A stretch of DNA of 64,000 bases from Portulaca oleracea (GCA_029582165.1 CM055877.1:37726249-37790248), one strand, 5' to 3'; counted from the stretch's first letter, positions 12,540 to 23,893 are shown. Notes: generated by a model not told the origin, from the letters alone. Made by a program: numbers and translations.

Positions 12540-12734
12540 CAAATCTAGAATTTGGAGAAGAAAGGAATGCCTGCAACTTATAAGCTTATTTGCAAATTCA
12601 AGGTTTTGTGCTTCTTTTTTTTTTTAAAGGCAAGTAATGAGCATTATGCAACCCTTCTCTTAAGGGTTGCCAACTTAGTTTCTAGGATAATACATTCAAA
12701 TTCCTACCCAGCCTATCATTCTAGAAAACAGCTC

Positions 12735-12830
12735 CATCTAAACTAAGATTGGCCTTAGCAAGCCACTTTGCTTCACTATTAACTTTTCTGAAAACATGCC
12801 TGATATAATAAAAATTACGCTTAATAAGAA
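12735..12830 (-). pseudogene. Possible LINE RNase H-domain remnant
   Basis: Minus-strand translation gives IRHVFRKVNSEAKWLAKANL. This resembles the C-terminal block of the RNase H-like domain in plant LINEs (H-x-x-R-x-x-N-x-x-A-x-x-L-A). A stop follows shortly and no other LINE domain was found nearby. The call rests on one short motif. Confidence 0.35.
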
Positions 12831-12865
12831 TATTTTAGATACCCTCGACTAGCTTTTAGATAGAC

Positions 12866-13051
12866 TAAGGAATGAGCAAAAATTTCAGAATTCCTAGTCC
12901 CATCCCGGTCCCGATCAATTCTCGGTCCATAAATGTCACTGTCGGTGAGACTGGGACCAGGAGTTGGAACAAAAATAAAGTCTCGGTTTAATGTTGGCAC
13001 TGGGATTGGGAATTAACTCATTTCTCGGTCTCCATTTCCAGTCCTACAAAC
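12866..13051. repeat. Diverged fragment related to the hAT MITE at 24105
   Basis: It starts TAAGGAATGAGCAAAAATTTC-like and continues with TCCCATCCCGGTCCCGATCA and similar CGGTCCC/GGGACC motifs, a diverged version of the start of the MITE at 24105-24865. The right half is missing, and the fragment runs into a dinucleotide repeat. Confidence 0.6.
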
Positions 13052-13075
13052 ACACACACACACACACACACACAC
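13051..13075. repeat. (AC)n microsatellite
   Basis: About 12 uninterrupted CA repeats. Confidence 0.95.
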
Positions 13076-13079
13076 ATTA

Positions 13080-14570
13080 AAAAATATTAAAAAATTCCCA
13101 CTGTCTCATAATTCTTAGGGTTATTGACCATAAAGGATGGCCCAGAAGCAATTTTGACAGTTTGGTCTCGGCAGGACATATTGGTCCTTATTTGCAATTA
13201 AACATGGGGCCCAAAATGATGACTGAGCATGCCAAGTGTTTGGTTTTTTTTTTTTTGGTTCAAATGTAAAAATCGGTTGTGTTTTTTTTGTAAGAGAAAC
13301 ATGGGGTTTAGATGGGTGCCAAAAGAAGAAGAAGAAATCACCGCACCCCAGCCAATGGAAAAAGGAAGGCCAGGCGGCCTTCCTCATTTCCATGGCCCGG
13401 CGAGATGATTGCCACGCTGGCAATCTGTGTGTAGAGAAATCAAAGGTCAGGTAGCCTTGCTTTTTAATTCTAATTTTGGTGCCATCTTTTTCCCTCCATC
13501 CTATCATAATCCCATGATCATTGCTTTGGAATTTTGACCTTTGACCTTGAGCAAGGCCGAGGGGCCTTCCTATTTGTCTAAGGGGCATGATCTTTGGAAT
13601 CATGTCCCCGTTCGCTCCATCTCCATCCATCCACCATCCACCTGTAAATACCACCCTCATCCTCACTCATTTCATCAACTCTTCTCATAAAAAGCTCTCA
13701 TAAAAATACTCTCCATCACTCGCTATTATCTTTATAATCACCATCCTACACCCTTACTCTTGCCATTTCTCTACTCTCATCACCAACAATCATCATCAAC
13801 ATTTCTCAACTCTCTACTATCAATATCATTCTCTTAGCTTCCATCCTCCATCAACTACTATCTACCTATGAACATGAAAATATCACCCCCACTCCCACAC
13901 AAAACATCACAATGTCCCCATTGTGAGAAGGGTGTCACAAGTAAGGTAGAAAACTGAAGAAAAGCATATATACAAAACACTTATCACATAAAAAGCGATG
14001 GCGACCCGAGTCCATACGGCTCCAACAACAAGATAATCTCAACATTCACACTTAAGGGGTTCGCCACCCAAAAGGAAGAATCAAGCATGCAACATGGATC
14101 AAGAATATCTACACTCAAAGAGAGGGCGAAAGGAGGTTACCTCAAGATCTTCAATGAAATACAACTCGATCCGCGATCCAAAAGCACCATGCATAAGGTT
14201 AGGATATACAATTTAAACTCATCTAAATGCTTAGAACTTGGCATGCAAGATTAAAAGAAAAATAAAAATATATACAAGACACTACTAACTAAAGAACTAA
14301 AGAAAAACCAAAATATGTACAATATGAATCTCACTCTTTTTTTCTTTTCTTAGACTCAAAAACCAGAATCCATACCCCCCCCCCCCAATCCCACACAAAG
14401 AGGTTGCCATGTCCTCAATGGAAACTGAAGTAAGGTAAGCAAGCACCCCAAAAGAAATCAAGAAACACACCAAAAAGAAAATAAAAGAAGAAAAGAAAGC
14501 CACTCACTAACTGTACAAGAAAGGTGAGGAAGGATATTATCTGGGGGGCTTCTTATTAATAGACTCACTC
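13080..14570. other. Non-coding flank of acidic ORF
   Basis: No convincing gene. On the minus strand this lies 3' of the acidic ORF. It contains poly-C near 14378, pyrimidine-rich runs (13640-13920), and a repeated cue such as ACAATGTCCCCATTGTG (13909) and CCATGTCCTCAATGG (14406). Sequence of this kind is common in internal regions of large non-autonomous plant LTR elements, but no LTRs could be paired here. Confidence 0.35.
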
Positions 14571-14574
14571 CTTC

Positions 14575-15096
14575 TCATCTCAAGATATCGGGCACCATGT
14601 CAGAACCATTCAACGCCCGGAGTAACAAGTCATGCATTCTCTCATGCATTTCATAATGGTGAAGGTAAGAGCACACTCTCAAAATTACATCAACAAACAT
14701 TAGTGCTCTTAACAGTTTATCAAATGCCTTAGAAAAGTCATAGAAATGACACACTACAGGAATGTACAAGACTTTCCTAGGCATGGGAAGTGAGACATGA
14801 CAAACGGATCCTCCCATTAACTTGTAAATAGATTGGGTATGCAAATCAACGGGAGGGGGCAATACATCACATTCTTGAACATGCTCATGCAAGGACTTGG
14901 ATGCCAACAATAATTCAAACTCAATATCCATGCAATTTTCATCGAACACCGATTCCAAATCACAAATTTCATCCAATTCATCATAATCATCAATGGGTGA
15001 TAAAGAAAATATAGGGTTCGACCACATTATAACACTCCCAACATCACAAACATGCACATCTTCATCTTCATCAATATCATACTCAACAGATATCAG
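14575..15096 (-). pseudogene. 3' part of an acidic ORF split by a hAT-type element
   Basis: Minus-strand frame ending at 14575; most of the 177-residue reading frame (VEYDIDEDEDVHVCDVG onward) is host coding. It is very rich in Asp and Glu, with a basic tail (LLRALNGSDMVPDILR). Removing the element at 15097-20419 and one copy of its 8-bp duplication joins this to the frame at 20428-21328 without a shift, about 475 codons in all. No domain was recognised. The surroundings suggest an ORF of a large non-autonomous retroelement rather than a cellular gene, but that is inference. Confidence 0.55.
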
Positions 15097-15514
15097 TAGA
15101 TCTGTCAATTCAGTCGGGCGGGCGGTTTCGGGTCGGTTGTATATCAGGTTCGGGTAAATACGGGTCGGGTGTATTTTGGGTTCGGGAAAATACGGGTGGT
15201 GTATTTCGGTTTCGGGTCAACCCAACGAGTTAATTGCGACCTTTTTTGCTTTTTCTTTTTAAAAAATGGTCTCTAAATACTAATTTTTGTACAATATACA
15301 TAATAAAATATGATTATCTTCTAACAACGATAAATTATTGTAACTATTTTAACTTAAATTAGATAAAAAACAAATAAATAAGTTGCGCTTATAGTTTAAT
15401 AGTTAAGAATCTGGATGCAAAGTCACAAATTTTAATAAAGTGTAACTCAAAAAGTTAAATTTGGGGTCAAACGGGCGGGTCGGGTTTGACCCGCTAATTT
15501 TCGGGTTCAGTATA

Positions 15515-16524
15515 TGATGTATATTTGATAGCCATATACATCAAGGTCATCAAGGAAGACATCAAAAGCCTAATCATGGGAAGTTACTTGTTGCTTACTT
15601 AAGCTTACATGGAGAAAGAGAAAGTCATTCTTACATATTGATGTATATTTGGTCCCAAATACACATCATGGGAACCAAATACAAGCTTATATGGAAGAAG
15701 AGCTTCAATCACTCTCATCACTCTCCATAATGAATGACTTCATCAAGTGCAATTCGATACTTTGCTCTATAACTCAAGATCTATGAAGCTATTGGGAAAG
15801 TCATCTTGGAGCCAAAGATAGATCATTCAAAGAGCTTTCTAATGGTTTTTTAATCATAGAATTTGGAGTAGAATTGAGCAAGTTATCATTGTTTCTTTGT
15901 AGCTAAGTGTACAGGAGTCTTTATGATGTCATCTTTGTATTGAATGATGTAAGCTTGTAATCCTTTGATTCTTGATGGAGGGTCACGCCTAGGGGGCCTT
16001 AGGTTACTATAAATAGACCCCTTGGGAGCCTCTTGTAACACACATTATTTAATAATCAACATCAAATACAAGTCTAAACACATTGTTGTTTTCTCTCTAG
16101 TTTTCATGCTAGAATTGTGTCTTCTTGAGGGAAGTCACGTGGAATCTCTTCTTCTATACTAAGATTGGCTATCTTAGTCGGTGATAGGAAGAGTTGGAAG
16201 ATTCTTTGAAGTGGTGTGACTGTATCTTCAAGGGAGAAGACATCGGCATTATCATTCGTTCGTTTATCATTCAATTTGGTGAGTTTCCAATTGTAATCGT
16301 TTGATTCTTTTTGTTGTAAATTCATCCATATTCGTTTCCAGCTTAAGATCAATCACAATCTTATGCTTCCACCCTTATTCCATTCGTCCATATTCATCAA
16401 ACATTCGTCCATATACACGTTCAAAACGACCATTCATTCATCTAAGAATCAATCTACAAGAACTTGCTTAAAAGATCCTTATATTGTTGTGTAATGTGAA
16501 CTTTCTTGGTCTCATTATACATCA
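15515..16524 (+). repeat. 5' LTR of the 4.8-kb element
   Basis: TG...CA ended, 1010 bp, same length as the 3' LTR. It contains a TATA-like CTATAAATAGACCCC near 16008-16022, the probable core promoter, followed by the R region. Confidence 0.93.
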
Positions 16525-16528
16525 AAAT

Positions 16529-16541
16529 TGGTATCAGAGCC
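16529..16541 (+). other. Primer binding site (initiator Met tRNA type)
   Basis: TGGTATCAGAGCC, four bases inside the 5' LTR. Confidence 0.93.
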
Positions 16542-16756
16542 TAGGAGATTGATTCTTGTGGTTCTTGTACCATCTTTTTACAATCCTTTCCCCCCACAAA
16601 ATCAGCCCACAAAGTCGCCAAACACATTCCCCATCACATATCCATCACGTCCACAATCCCCCACAAAGAACCCGAAGACCCAAACACAATCCCCACATCA
16701 CCCTAAAACCCAACCGAGAGTCTTGCATATCTTTCTTCATCAAAGAATGATATTAC

Positions 16757-17602
16757 ATGGCGTGCGTGAGTTCTCTAATAGATTCACAAGATGACATGCA
16801 ACAAATGAAACAACAACTTGATTATCTCACCAAACAATTGGAGAAACTTATGCCCCTTCAAAAGGGAGGAGTACGAATTGAATTTGATTCACGTATGGTG
16901 AATCTTTATGATGTCGAGCATGAAACACAATATGAATGGAGTACATGTCCAAGGAAGGAGGACAGATTTGGTTTCAAAGAAGAGATACCGGAGTTCTTTG
17001 GGAGTCATGATCCGGAAGTATTCTTGGAATGGATGCATCAAGTTGAAAGGGTCTTTGATCTCAACGCCATCCATGATGACCAGAAGGTCAAAAGTGTTGC
17101 ATTGAAGCTACAAAAGCTTGCTAGAAAATGGTGGTCAAGCAAGCAAAGCAAGCGGCAATCAAAGGGCCAAGATAAGATACGTTCATGGGTCCAAATGAAG
17201 AAGAAGCTCCAAGAGAAGTTTCTGCCCCTTAACTATCTAAGTGACAACATCAACAAGCTTCAAAGATTGGCCCAAGGGAGCAAAAGTGTGAACGAATATA
17301 CAAGGGAGTTCAAACGTCTACTTCGAAAGTGTGATCTTAAGGAGGAGGATCCACAAACTTTGGTATGTTATCTAATTGGTCTTGATGATTATATTAGACA
17401 TATTGTTGAATGGAAATCATATAAAACTTTGGATGAATTGAGTTCTTTAACACTTAATGTTGAAAGACAAAGGAGATGTTGTCATTGCCAAAGTTTAGGT
17501 CACATTGATTTGGAGTGTCCTAACAAGAAAGAAGTGTCTTTGGTTGAGTACCAAACGTATGATAATAAATTATTTGAGGAGGAAAATGTAGTAGAAGGGT
17601 AG
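16757..17602 (+). CDS. Gag protein of the non-autonomous LTR element
   Basis: The uninterrupted 281-residue frame begins with a short coiled-coil-like segment (MKQQLDYLTKQLEKLM). The Ty3/gypsy gag core follows: IPEFFGSHDPEVFLEWMHQV, then KWWSSKQSKR, then KKKLQEKFLPLNY, then YTREFKRLLRKC. It ends with one CCHC zinc knuckle, CHCQSLGHIDLEC, which binds RNA during packaging. The ATG at 16757 was chosen because it precedes the coiled coil and lies about 215 bases after the PBS. It seems intact and could form particles or be packaged with an autonomous partner. Confidence 0.85.
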   Translation: MACVSSLIDSQDDMQQMKQQLDYLTKQLEKLMPLQKGGVRIEFDSRMVNLYDVEHETQYEWSTCPRKEDRFGFKEEIPEFFGSHDPEVFLEWMHQVERVFDLNAIHDDQKVKSVALKLQKLARKWWSSKQSKRQSKGQDKIRSWVQMKKKLQEKFLPLNYLSDNINKLQRLAQGSKSVNEYTREFKRLLRKCDLKEEDPQTLVCYLIGLDDYIRHIVEWKSYKTLDELSSLTLNVERQRRCCHCQSLGHIDLECPNKKEVSLVEYQTYDNKLFEEENVVEG

Positions 17603-18196
17603 TATGTAGAAGAATTGCTTGTGGCAAGGAGAGCCTTGAAAGAAGTATGTGTGCCGAATGAACATCAAGAAAGAGAGTGCAAGATCTCTCATTGTACTAA
17701 CAAAGGAGAAGTATGTTCATTGATCAAAGAAGGAGAAAGTTGAGCCTCCTATAGTTACATTGACGCCCCTACACAATGGCTAAGCCATGACAAAGACATT
17801 CATGAGGATCCAAGAAGTTTAGTAAGTCTTTCCATTTACAAGAATTGTAGAGATTCATTATGGTGTGACATTACTTTTATGGATACTTGTCATACTTTGT
17901 TGGAAAGACCAAAGTTGCTTGATAGGGATACCATGCATCAAGAGACATCTCTACTTCCATCTTATACCACACAGCCAAAGGAGAATAAGAGCAACATTGT
18001 GACACTTATGGAGAATGAGTATCATGAATTTGGAGAGCAAAAGAGCCTTATGGACGGAAGCAAAACGGCCTCATCAGATGTTCATTCACTCTTGAAATCT
18101 CTTGTGGAACGTTTCTCTCATATGTTCCCTAAAGATATCATCATACAAGAGTGTCATCAAAGGCTGCCACCAATCAAGAGTTTCAACACCAAGTAG
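17603..18196 (+). pseudogene. Decayed protease and N-terminal RT segment
   Basis: After the gag stop the same general frame still resembles the protease linker of chromoviruses: LVARRALKEVC, then NKGEVCSLIKEGES. Active relatives have a D-G-G/S site where this has KEGES, followed by a stop (near 17741), so the catalytic Asp is lost. The frame at 17879-18196 continues with HTLLERPKLLDRD and SLVERFSHMFPKDI, then RLPPIKSF, the start of the RT domain. It cannot be an active protease. Confidence 0.6.
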
Positions 18197-18882
18197 ATCT
18201 TGCTAAAGGATCTATGCTACATCACAATTCGACCTATGGAATGAATCACTTGGAGTTAATCATGATCATCATGGAGCATGAGAAGCTATATGGAGGCTTG
18301 GAGAAGAATCAATTCCTCACGTTCAAAGTTGTATGCCTTGGGGATGACTTATCAAGAGAAGGAATCCAAGTGGATAAAGAGAAGGTGAAAGCAAACCAAG
18401 AATGGCTCATACGTGCATCTATTCATGAGAGTCACTTGAATGAAGCAAGTCATTTGCTTAAAGAAGATGCTTTAATAAGAAGGAATATGCTAGTTAACAT
18501 GCTTGAATCAAGAGTACTTGGGTTTGAGTATATCCAAGCATGGTATGAAGAAGATGATGATTTTAAAGAAGTTTATGAGGTATGTAAGAAGCATTCCCAC
18601 CAACTCTTTCATATTGAGCATGGATTTCTTTTTAAGGAAAATCAACTATGTATTCCAAAAGGTAGTACTCGTGAAGTCTTGATCTTGGAAGTACATGGAG
18701 GATCTCTATTTGATCATTTGGGTATTAAGAAGGCGTATTTCAAGATGAAAGAGTATTATTTTTGGCCTAGTATGATCAAGGATATTGAGTATGTACTCAA
18801 ACGTTGCAATGCTTGTGATCTTTCTAAAGCTCATGAAGATATCAACTTGAATCTCATGGTTGAAGTTCCAAGGATTCAATGA
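18151..18882 (+). CDS. Miniaturised pol ORF: RT C-terminal tail fused to the integrase zinc-binding domain
   Basis: The 243-residue frame starts in the RT N-terminal region and jumps to the RT C-terminal part (CLGDDLSREGIQVDKEKVKA). The palm domain with its catalytic Asps and all of RNase H are missing. It then continues through ALIRRNMLVNML and LGFEYIQAWYEED to an H2C2 zinc-binding domain: HGGSLFDHLG, then YYFWPSMIKDIE, then LKRCNACDLSKA. The long open frame across the deletion suggests the deletion predates the latest transposition. A function in packaging or targeting is possible but only inferred. Confidence 0.65.
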   Translation: MSSKAATNQEFQHQVDLAKGSMLHHNSTYGMNHLELIMIIMEHEKLYGGLEKNQFLTFKVVCLGDDLSREGIQVDKEKVKANQEWLIRASIHESHLNEASHLLKEDALIRRNMLVNMLESRVLGFEYIQAWYEEDDDFKEVYEVCKKHSHQLFHIEHGFLFKENQLCIPKGSTREVLILEVHGGSLFDHLGIKKAYFKMKEYYFWPSMIKDIEYVLKRCNACDLSKAHEDINLNLMVEVPRIQ

Positions 18883-19143
18883 AGTCAAGAGGCTATAGTC
18901 GTTGATGATCATTCAAAGATGGATCGTTTCATGTTATGTTATATTACTTACGATGAAGGTAAAGTTGTGAAACTATACTTTGAAGTTGTGAAGTTACATG
19001 AGATTTCTACATCCGTGGTGAATAATCGAGAATCAAAGTCCAATAATGTCAATGGGTTATTTTGGAAGAAGTTGATGAAGTTTAGTAAAGGAGTCTATGA
19101 TGACTTCAAAGCCTTTAAGAAGAGAGCTTGTAATCTCTTGTGA
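18883..19143 (+). pseudogene. Integrase core remnant
   Basis: The frame at 18919-19143 still aligns with the integrase core. IVVDDHSKM-type sequence (about 18898-18920) corresponds to the usual VVDRFSKM. VVNNRESKS stands where active integrases have SDRD, so the second catalytic Asp is lost. The final catalytic Glu region and the C-terminus are absent. It is non-functional. Confidence 0.55.
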
Positions 19144-19307
19144 AGAAGCAAGGTGAACAAGAGAGTTGATGCTCACAACACTTATGGAAATGTCTCTTAC
19201 AAGAAGAAAGTGAAGCTTAGAAGAGAAGGGCCATATGGTTACTTACAAATGATTTGAAGACATATTCATGGAGAATAAATGCCCGAAGTTTGAGGACAAA
19301 CTTTTTC

Positions 19308-19320
19308 AACCGGGGGAGTA
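19308..19320 (+). other. Polypurine tract
   Basis: The purine-rich CCGGGGGAGTA immediately precedes the 3' LTR and is the expected plus-strand primer. Confidence 0.8.
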
Positions 19321-20330
19321 TGATGTATATTTGATAGCCACATACATCAAGGTCATCAAGGAAGACATCAAAAGCCTAATCATGGGAAGTTACTTGTTGC
19401 TTACTTAAGCTTACATAGAGAAAGAGAAAGTCATTCTTACATATTGATGTATATTTGGTCCCAAATACACATCATGGGAACCAAATACAAGCTTATATGG
19501 AAGAAGAGCTTCAATCACTCTCATCACTCTCCATAATGAATGACTTCATCAAGTGCAATTCGATACTTTGCTCTATAACTCAAGATCTATGAAGCTATTG
19601 GGAAAGTCATCTTGGAGCCAAAGATAGATCATTCAAAGAGCTTTCTAATGGTTTTTGAATCATAGAATTTGGAGTAGAATTGAGCAAGTTATCATTGTTT
19701 CTTTGTAGCTAAGTGTATAGGAGTCTTTATGATGTCATCTTTGTATTGAATGATGTAAGCTTGTAATCCTTTGATTCTTGATGGAGGGTCACGCCTAGGG
19801 GGCCTTAGGTTACTATAAATAAACCCCTTGGGAGCCTCTTGTAACACACATTATTCAATAATCAACATCAAATACAAGTCTAAACACATTGTTGTTTTCT
19901 CTCTAGTTTTCATGCTAGAATTGTGTCTTCTTGAGGGAAGTCATGTGGAATCTCTTCTTCTATACTAAGATTGGCTACCTTAGTTGGTTATAGGAAGAGT
20001 TGGAAGATTCTTTGAAGTGATGTGACTGTATCTTCAAGGGAGAAGCCATCGCCATTATCATTCGTTCGTTTATCATTCAATTTGGTGAGTTTCCAATTGT
20101 AATCGTTTGGTTCTTTTTGTTGTAAATTCATCCATATTCGTTTCAAGCTTAAGATCAATCACAATCTTATGCTTCCACCCTTATTCCATTCGTCCATATT
20201 CATCAAACATTCGTCCATATACATGTTCAAAACGACCATTCATTCATCTAAGAATCAATCTACAAGAACTTGGTTAAAAGATCCTTATATTGTTGTGTAA
20301 TGTGATCTTTCTTGGTCTCATTATACATCA
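19321..20330 (+). repeat. 3' LTR of the 4.8-kb element
   Basis: 1010 bp, about 98% identical to the 5' LTR by hand comparison, ending TATACATCA. Confidence 0.93.
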
Positions 20331-20427
20331 GTATACTTCGGGTTTAGTTGAAAAAATCGTGTTCAAAACCCAAAAAATTCAGTCGGGTTATCGGGTCGGG
20401 TCAGAAATTGTCAGGTCTAGATATCAG

Positions 20428-21328
20428 CATAAGACGACAATGATGCATCATTCAAAACAACATCAAAAGTGAAAGTGGAAGTGGAAGGTTCCGGGTCATA
20501 ACCCATCGTGAATGACTCATAAAGCATATCATCATCAAAAGCATCATTTTTACAAACCAAGTTCAAACAATTAGGATCATTCTCCAAAGAATTAAGCTCA
20601 TCATCACAAGAATTCACATCAATGGATTCACATGAAAGGGTAGCTAATGCCTCACTAATGCAATGATTCTCAATGAAAGTGAATAAGTCAGTATCTAGCA
20701 CACATTCAATCACAAAAGATTCAATTTCATTCTCAACAAGATCATGCTTAATTGCATCGCAAGCATCATGGCATTCATCAGACTCAACCTTTTCTTCACA
20801 CAAAATCATGGACAATGGTGTGGACAATGGTTCATCATCTAGCATGTTTTCATCAAGTTCTACATCATCACACACAAAATCATCATGTTCCTCATGCTCA
20901 CTAGGAGCAGCTAAAGCTAAGGAATCGCTAAGCCGGCATGCAAAACTAGGTCTGTTATAGTAGTCATCATCCTCATCATAATCATACAAAGAAGAATCAA
21001 CACACATTTCAGGACTCAAAGATGACGAATGATCTACTTCAACTCTCAAATCAACCATTTGTGAAGAAAAAGCTTCTACCCCAGTTTTAAGCACGTGTTC
21101 AAATTCTTGCATGCATTCATTCAATTTCACACGCATCTCAACTTGAAAATCATCCATTTCAGCACGAATATTATCTAGTTCAACTTGCACACGAGATTCG
21201 GAAGCATGATATGGAGATTCACAATGCACGCACAAAGGATGAGATTCAACATCACACGGGGGAAGATCATAAGAATTTTCCACATAACCCCCGCCATAAG
21301 ATTGATCATCAAATACATGGGTATGCAC
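20428..21328 (-). pseudogene. 5' part of the acidic ORF split by the hAT-type element
   Basis: Open minus-strand frame of about 300 residues from ATG near 21328. Near the N-terminus is a Cys/His patch (CVHCESPYHASESR). Next comes a coiled-coil-like stretch (VELDNIRAEMDDFQVEM). A long Asp/Glu/Ser-rich region follows, with repeated EHEEHDD and DEDDDYY blocks. It runs into the 8-bp duplication of the hAT element and resumes at 15096. No family was recognised. The Cys/His patch plus coiled coil is reminiscent of gag-like ORFs in large non-autonomous LTR elements, but this is a guess. A related frame continues upstream (to about 21400) out of register. Confidence 0.5.
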
Positions 21329-22363
21329 ATATTTGTTCAGCTACGGTCCTGGAGGGTGGTGCATAATAAGGAGATTGGTCACTAGGAATAACATTTTGTT
21401 ACTCAAATTCATAAGAATCCTTAGACAACCACCATATCAAAAATTAAAAAATTAAAAAAACTACAAAAATTTAAAATTGATCAATGTTAAAAAGTTTAAA
21501 AATAAATTTTAATTAAAAATTAATAAAAAGAGTGAAAAATTAGAAATATTAATGAACTAAAAATTAATAATTTAATAAAAAATTGAAAATTGAAAATTTA
21601 ATTAAATAAAAATTGAAATAATAAACAAATAATAAATTTAAAAATTAAAAATATTTAAAATTTAATAATTAACATTGAAAAATTAAACAATAATTTAAAC
21701 AATCAAAAAGCTATAAAAAAAATTTAAAAATATAACAAAAAATAACAATTAGACCATCAACAATTAAAAGTTAAAAATTCTATAAATAATAAAAATGAAC
21801 ATTTAAATCTAATAATTATAATAAACAAATCAGAAATTTTGAAACTTTGGGTAAGTACTAAATTTAAACCCAAACAAATTTGATTAACACAAAATGATGT
21901 TTTTTATTATTACTTGTATCTTGAAGTGTTTATTGTCGAAAGAGCCAATATTTAAATTAATTTCATAATATTTGTTGCTAAAATTTTTTATCTATACAAT
22001 TTTAAAATATGTATAACAACATTCACATTATGTCTATCATATACTACATTTTGAAAATATTTATTTATTACTTGAATGTCAAAGTGATAATTTATTTTAT
22101 CTGATAAAAGAAGGTATACGGGTGAATATTAAAATTGTCTAATTAGTTATTCTTCGTTTGGGCCCATTTTTCCCTCATCGAATCTTATGCGTTTGATATT
22201 TGTTAATTTTTAAAATTTTATATCTTTCTTCCTCTAACTATATTAGATGCGTATAATAATAATTTACATATTATAATTAAAGTTTGGATTTAAAGAAGGG
22301 TAATTTTGAAAAATTATACATCATTCTCCTCCTCCATTTAGCTTTATCGATTTTAAAAGTATG

Positions 22364-23892
22364 TGTAGACACTGAAAATTTGAGCTCAATTTCAGATAAA
22401 TTTTCGCGGATTTCATATTCGGGGCCAGGAAAAAATTCTCGCGGATTTTGTAATTTTGGCCCAGCCAAAGTTCTCGCGGATTTTGCATTTTTGGCCAGAA
22501 AAAAATTTTCGCGGATTTTGCAATTTTACCCCAGACAAAGTTCTCGCGGATTTTGCATTTTTGGTCCAGATAAATTTTCGTGGATTTTGCATTTTGGCCC
22601 AGTCAGATTCTCGCGGATTCCGGTTTGAATTCAGATGAAATGGGCAGGATTTATGTCCCCAATCAACTGGTAGTTAGCTTGGTCAAGTGAGCTGTCTTTC
22701 CCCACTACTCCCACTATGTGAAGTCTCGCGGATTTGCTGGGGTGAGGGAGAAGCAACTGCTGCAGATAAACTCTCAAACATCCTGTCTATAAATGGGAAG
22801 TTCTAGCGGATTTTGTAGGAGGGAAAAACTCGGGTATAAGTGAACTTCAAAATATAGAATATCAAAAAAGTTCAAGTTGCATTTTCTTTAGCTAGAAGAT
22901 TCTCGCGGATTTAGTGGGTGTAAAGATTTGCCAAGTGCTCTGATCTGAGTCGGGAAACAGCAGCCGGAAATTCTCGCGGATCCTAGCAGAAGGAGTTGGT
23001 AACTTTGCTTTTTTTTTTTTTTTTTTTTTGTTCTTCTGGTTTGTAACCATGTAGATCTAACACCCCGCCCACTGTAACCTTTTTTTTATTTTTGTTTCAT
23101 TTTCGCTTGGATGCTTGCTTTTCCTTTTTTCTTTGTTCGCATGTTCCAATTTTTAAAATCGTGTGACAACTTTTGTGTTTCGTTTTTTTTAAGAAAAGAC
23201 CCGACCTAGTAAAGGCCGCCACGGTGGGCGATGCAAGGGCATCCCCTTTGCCTCGACACCTATACCCCCGATCCCGACTCGGTTTGAAGATCGTGGAGTC
23301 ATTTCCCGTCATTTTGTTAGTTTTTTTAAAACTAACTGGCGACTCCGTGTTTTCCATCTCGGGCATGTTTTTTTTTGTTTAGTAATCTTTTCATTCTGAA
23401 GATTATTTTCGAAAGTATTGTTATGCCTTTTGCTTGAAGTTGGGGCGGAAGTCATCCGATTTTGGGAACTTCGGATCCTCACGGATCCACTGTCTTACGG
23501 GCTTGGATCTTCGCGGATTTGGCAGCTTGTGGGGTCGGTGGATTCTCGCGAATCCCATGATTCACAGCCTCAGGATGACCTTTGTTGCAACTCTCGGTGA
23601 TTTATTGCAATTTTGGGCCATGTCCAATTCTATTCCTAAGACTGGGATCCGCGAGGATCCAAGTCTCAGACAATTAGAATTGGGCTTCACTCGGATTTGT
23701 GAAGCGTTGACAATATTCTAAAAAGTCATCGGAAAGGAAATTTAATTAAACAAATTTAAAATAACCCGGAGTGGAGGTAAAAAAATACATTTGTGCAAAA
23801 ATAATCATACGTGCACCCTAGGAAACATAAGCAACCCTACGTCAACTCGACGCTCCGTGGGCGACCGTGCCCTCCGGGCCGCGGGCCCTACA
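22364..23892 (+). repeat. 5' LTR of the Tat element
   Basis: Ends TG...CA. It carries about ten copies of the CTCGCGGATTT motif, five of them in a subrepeat near 22400-22550. It has one more subrepeat copy than the 3' LTR, which explains the length difference. Confidence 0.92.
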
Positions 23893-23893
23893 G

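Larger units (their letters stand above)
15515..20330 (+). mobile_element. Young non-autonomous Ty3/gypsy-like LTR retrotransposon (4.8 kb)
   Basis: Two 1010-bp LTRs bound the element (TGATGTATAT...TATACATCA), with a perfect 5-bp duplication gtata at 15510-15514 and 20331-20335. The insertion site is recognisable in the uninterrupted MITE copy at 7568 (GGTTCGGTATACTTCGGG). A PBS and a polypurine tract are present. It encodes gag and a much shortened pol lacking the RT core, RNase H and most of integrase. I counted about 18 differences between the LTRs (roughly 98% identity), so insertion was recent. It must have moved with proteins supplied by a relative. Confidence 0.92.
15097..20419. mobile_element. 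hAT-type MITE (TAGACCTG family) carrying a nested LTR element
   Basis: Left end TAGATCTGTCAATT, right end AATTGTCAGGTCTA. The flanking 8-bp direct repeat gatatcag (15089-15096 and 20420-20427) is perfect. Excluding the nested LTR element and its 5-bp duplication, the MITE is about 502 bp and aligns throughout with the 511-bp copy at 7568-8078. It has no coding capacity of its own. Confidence 0.92.

Noticed and set aside
13121..13666. 181-residue minus-strand ORF
   Set aside because: Low-complexity composition (Phe, Lys and Trp runs from T-rich DNA), no domain, no splice or promoter support.
22284..22628. 114-residue ORF with FSRI/FCNFGP repeats
   Set aside because: Translation of the TCGCGGATTTTG subrepeats in the Tat LTR; the 3' LTR lacks the same frame length.
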